Below are positions 1 to 5,342 of a stretch of DNA of 9,213 nt, piece after piece. The translations under genes were made by a program, and so were the position numbers. Below the pieces are notes generated by a model. The model made no database searches. It saw only the letters and a list, made by a program, of their open reading frames with translations, and was not told the origin of the DNA. Source of the stretch: an uncultured Slackia sp. (lineage in GTDB: Bacteria > Actinomycetota > Coriobacteriia > Coriobacteriales > Eggerthellaceae); the NCBI GenBank assembly GCA_900553775.1, contig USEZ01000068.1:1-9213 (forward strand), read 5' to 3'. The number at the start of each line of letters is the position of its first letter. Position 1 is the first letter of the stretch.

Positions 1-302
1 TCGCGACCAGCAGTATGGCCACCGACCTGATCAAGGGCAAGACCATCGACGAGGCGCTCGCCATTTCGGGAAACGATTTGAAAAAAGAACTGGGCAAAAT
101 GCCTCCCGACCGCGTGACCAGGCCGTATCTTGCCGCCTGCGCCATCCGTGCGGCGATCGGCGATTTCTATATCCGTGCGGGGCGCGACCTTTCCTGGATC
201 GACCGTCGCGTGCCGTGCGACGAATGCAGCGTGGCTTGCTCGCTGTGCCAGCATTGCTCGCTGCGCGACCAGCGCATATCGCTGCGGTTCGCGAAAAGGT
301 AG
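1..302 (+). CDS. NifU/IscU-like iron-sulfur cluster scaffold protein, 3' part only
   Basis: The frame is open from base 3, so the 5' end lies outside the window; 99 codons remain before the TAG at 300-302. The segment ATSSMATDLIKGKTIDEAL matches the conserved stretch of the NifU N-terminal/IscU fold that follows the second scaffold Cys (typically ASSS-x-T-x-x-(V/I)-K-G-K-T-x-D-E-A). A further match is the GKMPPDRV region, corresponding to the LPP(V/E)K motif. Family members assemble transient Fe-S clusters in the cytoplasm and pass them to apoproteins. Two things are odd. Where the family usually has HCS after the PP motif, this protein reads TRP, so the third canonical Cys appears to be absent; a Cys lies five residues later. 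The C-terminus adds a Cys-rich tail (CxxCxxxCxxCxxC, remaining residues 72, 75, 79, 82, 85) unlike standard IscU. Family assignment is good; whether it is a working scaffold is uncertain. The ATG at 15 is internal, not the start. Confidence 0.8.
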   Translation, partial: ATSSMATDLIKGKTIDEALAISGNDLKKELGKMPPDRVTRPYLAACAIRAAIGDFYIRAGRDLSWIDRRVPCDECSVACSLCQHCSLRDQRISLRFAKR

Positions 303-305
303 TCG

Positions 306-367
306 TGCCGCAAGGCGGCATCGGTCGGCCGCGCGCGGGCGGCGTGCTCGTTTTTTCTCGCCCGCGC
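306..367 (+). terminator. Hairpin cluster after the NifU-like gene, possible terminator
   Basis: Several GC-rich stems follow the TAG at 302. One is TGCCGC-aag-GCGGCA (306-320). A second is GCCGC-gcgcgg-GCGGC (328-343), followed seven bases later by six T (351-356). A competing 9-bp stem, GCGCGGGCG (333-341) with CGCCCGCGC (359-367), loops out the T run. The second stem plus T run is the best intrinsic terminator candidate, but the seven-base gap is longer than ideal. The competing stems make the folded structure uncertain. Confidence 0.35.
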
Positions 368-372
368 ACGGC

Positions 373-402
373 TTGCCGTTCTTTCGCACCGCGCTTTATG
401 AT
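373..402 (+). promoter_or_regulatory. Putative mazG promoter
   Basis: TTGCCG (373-378) and TATGAT (397-402) are separated by 18 bases and resemble sigma-70-type -35 and -10 boxes; the -10 matches TATAAT at five of six positions. Transcription would start near 409, giving a leader of only about 22 nt that holds the strong Shine-Dalgarno AAAGGAGG (418-425). The -10 lies between the arms of an inverted repeat at 379-419. Confidence 0.45.
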
Positions 403-419
403 TTGCGGATGCGAAAGAA
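379..419. repeat. 10-bp inverted repeat flanking the mazG -10 box
   Basis: TTCTTTCGCA (379-388) and TGCGAAAGAA (410-419) are perfect reverse complements separated by 21 bases. An inner pair, CCGC (389-392) with GCGG (405-408), extends the dyad with one bulged base. One arm falls between the putative -35 and -10 boxes and the other at the predicted transcript start, so it is more likely a DNA operator than an RNA hairpin. No regulator is identified. Confidence 0.4.
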
Positions 420-430
420 AGGAGGCCGCC

Positions 431-1240
431 ATGGCCGAAAAGGATTCGTCGGCGCATAAGCCGTTCGATTCGTTCGTGGACACCATCGCCGCGCTGCGTG
501 CGCCCGACGGATGTCCGTGGGACCGCGAGCAGACCCACGAGAGCATCGCGCACAATATGATAGAAGAGGCGTTCGAGGCGGTGGACGCCATCGAGGCGGG
601 CGATACGGCCCATATGCGCGAAGAGCTGGGCGACGTGCTGCTGCAGGTGGTGCTGCAAAGCCAGATCGCCGCCGATGCGGGAGAATTCACGATCGACGAC
701 GTGTGCCGCGATATCGACGCTAAAATGATCCGCCGTCATCCGCACGTGTTCGGCGAAGCGGCCGCGCGCGACAGCGCCGCGGTGCTCGATATCTGGGATG
801 CGGTGAAGATGCAGGAGAAAAAGCGCTCCGATTCCGAAGCAGACGAGCGCACGGGCCTGCTCGACGGCGTGCCGACGAGCTTTCCCGCGCTGATGCAGGC
901 GCAGAAGATCTCGCGCAAGGCCGCGGCGGCAGGCTTCGAATGGGAATGCGCCGACGACGTGTGGGCCAAGGTTGCCGAAGAGGTGCAGGAATTCAAGGAG
1001 GCCGCCACGCCCGAGGAGGCCGAAGACGAATTCGGCGATATCCTGTTCGCGCTGGTGAACGTGGCGCGTTGGCACCATGTGGATGCCGAGGGCGCTCTGC
1101 GTCGTGCATGCGCGAAATTCCGCCGCCGCTGGTCGTTCATCGAAGGCGCGGCGTGGGCGCAAGGGCGCGATGCCGCCGAGCTTTCCATGGACGAGATGGA
1201 GGCGCTTTGGCGGCAGGCGAAAGCGCAGGAGGCGAAATAG
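431..1240 (+). CDS. mazG: Nucleoside triphosphate pyrophosphohydrolase MazG
   Basis: This 269-residue protein is a full-length two-domain MazG, an all-alpha NTP pyrophosphohydrolase that converts NTPs or dNTPs to NMPs plus pyrophosphate in the cytoplasm and cleans the nucleotide pool. The N-terminal repeat starts with the family signature LRAPDGCPWDREQTHESI (residues 22-39). Metal-binding acidic motifs follow: EExxE at 45-49 and EExxD at 64-68. RHPHVFG (102-108) is also characteristic. The C-terminal repeat has its own EExxE (183-187) and ExxD (200-203), and ends with the usual KFRRRWSFIE (229-238). Length is close to E. coli MazG (263 aa). The ATG at 431 was chosen because AAAGGAGG sits five bases upstream and homology begins soon after it; the frame extends further upstream without similarity. 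It appears monocistronic, ending against the convergent AOR gene. Confidence 0.95.
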   Translation: MAEKDSSAHKPFDSFVDTIAALRAPDGCPWDREQTHESIAHNMIEEAFEAVDAIEAGDTAHMREELGDVLLQVVLQSQIAADAGEFTIDDVCRDIDAKMIRRHPHVFGEAAARDSAAVLDIWDAVKMQEKKRSDSEADERTGLLDGVPTSFPALMQAQKISRKAAAAGFEWECADDVWAKVAEEVQEFKEAATPEEAEDEFGDILFALVNVARWHHVDAEGALRRACAKFRRRWSFIEGAAWAQGRDAAELSMDEMEALWRQAKAQEAK

Positions 1241-1262
1241 CCGGCTCGTTTTCGTCGCGAAT

Positions 1263-1288
1263 CGATGCCGCCGTCATCGGCGGCATCG
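1263..1288 (+). terminator. Hairpin just after mazG, possible terminator
   Basis: CGATGCCGCCG (1263-1273) and CGGCGGCATCG (1278-1288) form a perfect 11-bp stem with a four-base loop (TCAT), 22 bases after the mazG stop. No T run follows, so it is either a weak or factor-assisted terminator or an mRNA 3'-end stabiliser. The rest of the gap between the convergent genes (1241-1514) holds only this hairpin, the palindrome at 1378-1407 and a small GC-rich stem at 1447-1461; no gene was seen. Confidence 0.4.
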
Positions 1289-1377
1289 GCATATATGCGG
1301 CGGCTGTTGGAAAACGTAGGCAGGGGAGCGTTCCAGCTGCCGGGCGTGCTTCACGCCGTCAAGCGTGCCGGATGCAG

Positions 1378-1407
1378 CGAGGGCCCCGGGAATTCCCGGG
1401 GCCCTCG
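1378..1407. terminator. Perfect 30-bp palindrome between convergent genes, probable bidirectional terminator
   Basis: CGAGGGCCCCGGGAA (1378-1392) is followed directly by its exact reverse complement, ending at 1407. As RNA this is a very stable GC-rich hairpin on either strand. It lies 137 bases after the mazG stop and 107 bases past the stop of the opposing AOR gene. Neither side has a convincing T tract (TTGTGGGG on the plus side), so it departs from the textbook intrinsic terminator. Position between convergent genes favours a shared terminator. Confidence 0.55.
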
Positions 1408-1514
1408 TTGTGGGGAGGCGTTATGCGGTTTCGATCGGCCGCGCCGGGCGCGCTTCGCGCCAAGCACGGCCGCAACGCCCGTGGCTCGGCTTCACCGCGC
1501 GCACGCTGCGTGCT

Positions 1515-3629
1515 TTACAGCAAGCCCAGCGATGCGAGCTCGTCTTTCACGTCGCCCATGCCGTAGTCGTCGAGGCATGCGGCGGTCGGGGCGCCGGTCT
1601 GCTCGTCCCAGCCGAATTCCTTGTACACCATGCCCAAGGCGGTCTGGAAGTCGTCGCGCTCCATCTTGTCGGTGCCGGCGGTGAAGGGCTGGATGTCGGG
1701 GTCTTTGGTGAACACCCATTCGGTGATGGTGTCATGCTCGTTGCGCATGTCGTTGGTGCCCATGCCGCGCACGGTGTTGGCGCGCTGCAGCGTCATGACG
1801 GAGGCGGCGCGCTTGTACAGCTCGTCGCGGGTCATCTCTTCGCCGGTGACGGCGGTGTAGAACTTGGCCTCGAGGTCCAGATCGCCGCGGTAGTCGCGCG
1901 ACTTGCTGGGCGACATGGTCATCGGCCACACCCAGTTGCACAGGGTCAGGCAGTCGTGCAGCACGTCGGTGACGATGCTCCACCAGCAGAACTTCGCCTT
2001 GTACTCGTTCATCGGCGTGTAGTTCTTGTCCTGGTCGATGGCCGTCTCGCTGCCCCAGACCTCCTTGGCGATCTGCTGCTTGATCTCCCACGGAAGGCCG
2101 CAGCCCTGGAAATTCACGGCGGAGTGGATCATGTCGTCGCGGTTGAACATCATGTTGTACACGGCGCCCACCTGGCCGAAGCACTCGATGGCGTGATGCA
2201 CGGGCCAGCCGCGGTAGTTGATCAGCGTGGAGGTGGCGGTGTCGAACCATTCCTGGTCGTTCCAGCGCTCGCACCAGGTGTAGGGGCCGTAGCCGATGTA
2301 GGACAGCTCGGAATCGTTCTGCGCGAGCTTGGTCAGGATCTCGACCATGACCGTGGGGTCTTTGGAGTCGTTCTCGAAGCCGGCCCAATTGATGGAGGCG
2401 TACTCCTCGGCGGGCAGGTTCTTCTCGAACACGCCGGCGCGATAGCAATGGGCGATGTCGCGGTAGAGCTGGGCGTAGTTGCACCACAGGCCCAGGTTGT
2501 CCATGGTGGCCTGCGTGGTCATGTCCCACAGCACGCTCTCGTCTTCCTCGATATCCAGGCCCAAGATCTTCTTCATATAGATCGACACGGGGAAGTTGGC
2601 CGCGCAGGTGTTGCCCACGGTCTCGAAGCCCGCGGTGGATTCGGCCGCCTCGACGCGCAGGTCGGAGTAGCAGTGGATCGGGCAGCTGTGGCAGCCGTTC
2701 ATCTTCACGGTGTATTTCTCGGCGGCAGGACCGAGGTCTTTGGTGGATTTCATGCAGCGATAGCCCACGGTGTTGAGCTCGCCCGGCTTCGGCTCGCCGG
2801 TGTTGATCGGGCCGCCCTCGGCAAGCGCCCAGGTCAGGCCGTCACGCGCGGTCCAACGGCTGCCGGCGTCGTAGAACTCGGCCCATTCCTGCTGGGTGGA
2901 GGGAACGACGTGGTTGTTGTTCGAGCCGATGATGTCGGAGAGCATGTAGTCGGAAAGCTCGGCGATAGCCTTCGGGTCTTTCACATAAACCGAGCCGTTG
3001 CCCTCCACCACGACGCCCTTGCACTTCTTGGAGCCGAGGATGGCGCCTACGCCCGCGCCCGCGGAATGGTTGCGGGAGTTGATGATGTTGGAGTAGGGCA
3101 GCAGGTTCTCGCCCGCAGGGCCGATCGTGGCCACGCAGGCCTTGTCGGAAACCAAGGTGTTGAGCGCTTCGGTGGCGGCGCGGGTGCCCAGGCCCCACAC
3201 GCCCTCGGCCGACTCGATCGTGATTTCGTCGTCGATGATCTTGATGAACACGGGTTCGTCGGAGGCGCCTTCCACCACGAGGGCGTCCCAGCCGGCGAGC
3301 TTGAGCTTGGCGCCGAACATGCCGCCCATGTGCGAGTCGACCACCAGGTGGTCTTTCGTGAAGGTGGAAAGGTGCGCCAGCGTGGTGCGGCCTGCCAGGG
3401 GCACGCCCGAAGCGGTCAGCGGGCCCACGGCGAAGATGACCTTGCTCTCGGGAGAGAGCGGGTCGGTGCCTGCGGGAACCTCGTCGTACATGATCTTGTT
3501 GGCGATGCCCATGCCGCCGATGTATTGCTTGTACGGATCGGTGGATTCGATCGTGACGGCGCCCGTGGTCAGATTGACGCGCGCGATCTTGCCGGCCCAG
3601 CCGAACGATACGTTGTCTTCTTTTGCCAT
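1515..3629 (-). CDS. Aldehyde ferredoxin oxidoreductase (AOR) family protein, YdhV-like
   Basis: The 704-residue product belongs to the tungsten/molybdenum bis-pyranopterin AOR family, which oxidises aldehydes or carries out related low-potential chemistry and passes electrons through one [4Fe-4S] cluster. Seen in sequence: the N-terminal fold with GGMGIANK (38-45), GPLTASGVPLAGRTT (69-83) and MGGMFGAKLKLAGWDALVVEG (101-121, pterin-binding domain); cluster ligands C313, C316 and C320 (NGCHSCPIHC); and a probable fourth ligand C564 in LTLCNW, mirroring the CxxCxxxC plus distant Cys of Pyrococcus AOR. There is no signal peptide, so it is probably cytoplasmic. The ATG at 3629 is preferred because GGAG lies nine bases upstream; a TTG at 3644 would place that site inside the gene. 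It is divergent from a YdhY-like ferredoxin. E. coli YdhV (about 700 aa) is likewise paired with YdhY, which suggests a redox couple. Substrate unknown. Confidence 0.9.
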   Translation of the reverse strand: MAKEDNVSFGWAGKIARVNLTTGAVTIESTDPYKQYIGGMGIANKIMYDEVPAGTDPLSPESKVIFAVGPLTASGVPLAGRTTLAHLSTFTKDHLVVDSHMGGMFGAKLKLAGWDALVVEGASDEPVFIKIIDDEITIESAEGVWGLGTRAATEALNTLVSDKACVATIGPAGENLLPYSNIINSRNHSAGAGVGAILGSKKCKGVVVEGNGSVYVKDPKAIAELSDYMLSDIIGSNNNHVVPSTQQEWAEFYDAGSRWTARDGLTWALAEGGPINTGEPKPGELNTVGYRCMKSTKDLGPAAEKYTVKMNGCHSCPIHCYSDLRVEAAESTAGFETVGNTCAANFPVSIYMKKILGLDIEEDESVLWDMTTQATMDNLGLWCNYAQLYRDIAHCYRAGVFEKNLPAEEYASINWAGFENDSKDPTVMVEILTKLAQNDSELSYIGYGPYTWCERWNDQEWFDTATSTLINYRGWPVHHAIECFGQVGAVYNMMFNRDDMIHSAVNFQGCGLPWEIKQQIAKEVWGSETAIDQDKNYTPMNEYKAKFCWWSIVTDVLHDCLTLCNWVWPMTMSPSKSRDYRGDLDLEAKFYTAVTGEEMTRDELYKRAASVMTLQRANTVRGMGTNDMRNEHDTITEWVFTKDPDIQPFTAGTDKMERDDFQTALGMVYKEFGWDEQTGAPTAACLDDYGMGDVKDELASLGLL

Positions 3630-3697
3630 GTGTCTGATCTCCAAGTCTTGTGAGCAACAGTGACGTGAAGCGACGTGTGCGGAGGCATGTGCGTAAC

Positions 3698-3711
3698 GAC
3701 CGTTTTCGGTC
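3698..3711 (-). promoter_or_regulatory. Stem-loop at the predicted 5' end of the AOR mRNA
   Basis: GACCG-AAAA-CGGTC (read on the minus strand) is a perfect 5-bp stem with an AAAA loop. It begins at or within a base or two of the transcription start predicted from the -10 at 3719-3724. A 5'-terminal stem-loop commonly protects mRNA from 5'-end-dependent decay. The remaining leader of about 65 nt carries the ribosome binding site. The role is inference. Confidence 0.3.
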
Positions 3712-3718
3712 AGCGGCC

Positions 3719-3748
3719 ATTATGCGCAATCGGCCGGTTTGCGTGTCC
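3719..3748 (-). promoter_or_regulatory. Putative promoter of the AOR gene
   Basis: Read on the minus strand, CATAAT (3724-3719) is a good -10 hexamer. With an 18-base spacer the -35 position reads GGGACA (3748-3743), which matches TTGACA at four of six positions but is formed by the arm of the inverted repeat. Transcription would start near 3712, leaving a leader of about 83 nt before the ATG at 3629. The poor -35 overlapped by a dyad suggests an activator-dependent promoter. Confidence 0.5.
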
Positions 3749-3800
3749 CCTCTTTGAGGGGATTGTCGTTTATCAGCCATTTTGCCCCGAAAGAGGGGAC
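3745..3800. promoter_or_regulatory. Paired inverted operator in the divergent control region
   Basis: GTCCCCTCTTT (3745-3755) and AAAGAGGGGAC (3790-3800) are perfect 11-bp inverted repeats 34 bases apart. Each arm is also part of a local dyad: CCCCTC-TTT-GAGGGG at 3747-3761, and CCCC-GAAAGA-GGGG at 3785-3798. The two sites are therefore inverted copies of one motif. Each outer arm is exactly 20 bases from a -10-like box on its own side. Site centres fall near -42 from both predicted transcription starts, the classic position for an activator touching RNA polymerase. The binding protein is not in the window; a LuxR-type or CRP/FNR-type regulator is possible, but the motif is not a standard FNR or ModE site that I recognise. 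Confidence 0.55.
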
Positions 3801-3826
3801 GGCGCCGCATTATGTACCCTCATTAT
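3797..3826 (+). promoter_or_regulatory. Putative promoter of the ferredoxin-TorD-Psr operon
   Basis: CATTAT (3821-3826) is the candidate -10. With an 18-base spacer the -35 position is GGGACG (3797-3802), overlapping the inverted-repeat arm that ends at 3800. Transcription would start near 3833 and give a leader of about 68 nt. The element mirrors the AOR promoter on the other strand base for base in spacing, and the match between the two sides is the main evidence. Confidence 0.45.
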
Positions 3827-3860
3827 GAACGGCTGTGCGAAGTGCGTTTCAGGGGGTATG

Positions 3861-3881
3861 TGTCCTTAGCTGTGAAGGACA
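3861..3881 (+). promoter_or_regulatory. Small hairpin ahead of the ribosome binding site
   Basis: TGTCCTT (3861-3867) and AAGGACA (3875-3881) form a 7-bp stem with a seven-base loop in the predicted leader, ending just before the Shine-Dalgarno AGGAAAGGA (3884-3892). It could affect translation initiation or be chance; nothing else supports a riboswitch. Confidence 0.2.
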
Positions 3882-3900
3882 TCAGGAAAGGAAACATTCG

Positions 3901-4620
3901 ATGGAGGAGAAGAAGGGGGCCTTGGATCAGGTCGAGCCCGCCGCAGAAGCGGCTGGAGCCGAAGGCAAGGCAACGCAGGGGGGCTTCACTCGTCGTCAGG
4001 TCGTCGTCGGCGGCGTGGGCATCGGTTTGGCGGGCTTGATCGCCGGCGGTGCTCTTGCCAAGTGGGGCGTCGTCGAAGACAGCATCGCGTCGGGCCGCAT
4101 CGTGCTCGATCCCATGCCTCAGAAACTCATCGTGACCGACCGCGCCCGCTGCTCGGGCTGCCAGCGCTGCGAGCTGATGTGCTCGCTGCGCAACGACGGT
4201 CGTGCATGTCAGAATACCGCTCGCGTACGCGTGTGGCAGAACTACAACTTCGGTGCCGGCGGCGAAAGCCGCGACGGCATCTTCGGCTCGTGCCAGTTCA
4301 CCGTCGAGCATTGCAAGCAATGCAAAGACGCCTGGTGCGTGAAGAACTGCCCCGTGCATGCCATCGCTCCCGATCCGGAAACCGGCGCCCGCGTGGTGAA
4401 CGCCGAGGCGTGCATCGGCTGCGGCATGTGCCATGAGGCCTGCCCCTGGAACATGCCGGTGGTCGACACCGAGACGGGCGTGTCCACGAAGTGCATCGCG
4501 TGCGGCCGCTGCGCCGTGCAGTGCCCCAACGGCGCCATCAAGTTCGTCGACTGGAAAGACATCGCCCAAGAGGCGATCGACAAGGGCATCGTGCGCACCT
4601 CCACGCTGGTGGAGGGCTAG
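3901..4620 (+). CDS. YdhY-like ferredoxin with four [4Fe-4S] sites and a Tat-like leader
   Basis: This 239-residue electron-transfer protein has sixteen Cys in four cluster motifs: CSGCQRCELMC (84-94), CKQCKDAWCVKNC (138-150), CIGCGMCHEAC (171-181) and CIACGRCAVQC (198-208). Two further Cys are at 103 and 131. The blocks around LIVTDRARCSGCQRCE and the final IKFVDWKDI closely resemble E. coli YdhY as I recall it, the partner of AOR-family YdhV. The N-terminus has FTRRQVVVGG (29-38) and a hydrophobic stretch to about residue 53. This is a Tat-like twin-arginine segment, but without the usual Phe-Leu or a clear AxA cleavage site, so it may stay as a membrane anchor. AGGAAAGGA lies eight bases before the ATG. 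It is first in the operon and divergent from the AOR gene. A plausible role is shuttling electrons to or from the AOR enzyme. Confidence 0.88.
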   Translation: MEEKKGALDQVEPAAEAAGAEGKATQGGFTRRQVVVGGVGIGLAGLIAGGALAKWGVVEDSIASGRIVLDPMPQKLIVTDRARCSGCQRCELMCSLRNDGRACQNTARVRVWQNYNFGAGGESRDGIFGSCQFTVEHCKQCKDAWCVKNCPVHAIAPDPETGARVVNAEACIGCGMCHEACPWNMPVVDTETGVSTKCIACGRCAVQCPNGAIKFVDWKDIAQEAIDKGIVRTSTLVEG

Positions 4621-4679
4621 GCCCGATCGACGATCGCGACGTTTCGACTATGACGAACGAAAGAAAGGGCAACGACGCC

Positions 4680-5312
4680 ATGGGCAACCCGGCCGTGTTC
4701 TCGATCGCATCGAAGTGCTTCGCCTCCGTGGACGAAGCCGTCTATCGCGAGCTGACCGCGCCCGATGAGTGGAAGAGCTTCATCGACGAGGTGCGCGCCT
4801 GCACCGGGCCTGCGGCCGCTCAGGCGACGGCCGTGCTTGAAACCCCGCCGTCCTACGTCGAATACGACGGCTTCTGCCGCCGTCATTTCACGGGAGGGCT
4901 TCCCGCGTCGGCGATGCCGGTGGAATCGCTCTACCGTGCCTGCGAGGCCGAAGGACGCATGCAGCGCGGGCGCTACGGAGCCGATTCGGCCCGCTATATG
5001 GAGCGGATCATCGCCTCGCTGGGGCTTGAGCTTCCTTCGGCATATCGGGCATGGCCCGACCATCTTGCCCTCGAGCTCGACCTGCTTGCGGTTTTGCAGC
5101 GGTCGGGCTGCGCCGACGAGGCTCGTTCGTTCGCATCGGAACGCTTCGGCTGGCTGGCCGATTACCGTCGACGCCTTGCGCGCCTCGACGACCCTGCGAC
5201 CGCGTTCTTCATCGCGCTCATCGACGTGCTTATCGATGCCATCGCGCGGGAAGGGGCGCAGGGGCCGTTCGAAAGCGGGCGGGGCTGCGGCTGCGACGGC
5301 TTGCCGGCATAG
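4680..5312 (+). CDS. TorD/DmsD-family molybdoenzyme chaperone
   Basis: The 210-residue, mostly helical product fits the TorD family: cytoplasmic chaperones that bind the Tat signal of a specific molybdopterin enzyme, keep it open for cofactor insertion and proofread export. Family marks are MPVESLYRACE (79-89, the ESxY region), WPDHLALELDLLAVLQ (125-140, the PDHLxxEL motif) and FASERFGWLADYRRRL (151-166, the conserved hydrophobic/basic C-terminal helix). It ends in a small Cys-rich tail, GCGCDG (202-207). The ATG at 4680 is chosen because AAAGGG lies ten bases upstream; an in-frame ATG at 4650 adds ten residues but has no evident ribosome binding site. It sits 59 bases after the ferredoxin gene and 30 bases before the Tat-exported catalytic subunit, its likely client. 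Confidence 0.85.
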   Translation: MGNPAVFSIASKCFASVDEAVYRELTAPDEWKSFIDEVRACTGPAAAQATAVLETPPSYVEYDGFCRRHFTGGLPASAMPVESLYRACEAEGRMQRGRYGADSARYMERIIASLGLELPSAYRAWPDHLALELDLLAVLQRSGCADEARSFASERFGWLADYRRRLARLDDPATAFFIALIDVLIDAIAREGAQGPFESGRGCGCDGLPA

Positions 5313-5342
5313 CAATAGTTCTTTATAAGAGAGGAACCGAGA

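Noticed and set aside
215..430. Upstream extension of the mazG frame
   Set aside because: There is no similarity before residue 1 of MazG; the extension overlaps the preceding gene and the putative promoter, and the ATG at 431 has an excellent ribosome binding site.
1447..1461. GGCGCG-CTT-CGCGCC hairpin downstream of the AOR gene
   Set aside because: A six-pair stem of alternating GC is expected by chance in sequence this GC-rich, and no T run follows on either strand.
3630..3644. TTG start adding five residues to the AOR protein
   Set aside because: The GGAG ribosome binding site for the ATG at 3629 would lie inside this extension, and no site precedes the TTG.
1365..3653. 762-codon open frame on the plus strand opposite the AOR gene
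   Set aside because: It is a composition shadow of a GC-rich gene: the translation is low-complexity (Val, Gly, His, Ala rich) with no recognisable motif, and the minus strand holds the conserved AOR protein.
4650..4679. Earlier ATG for the TorD-family gene
   Set aside because: No Shine-Dalgarno precedes it, whereas AAAGGG precedes the ATG at 4680; still possible.
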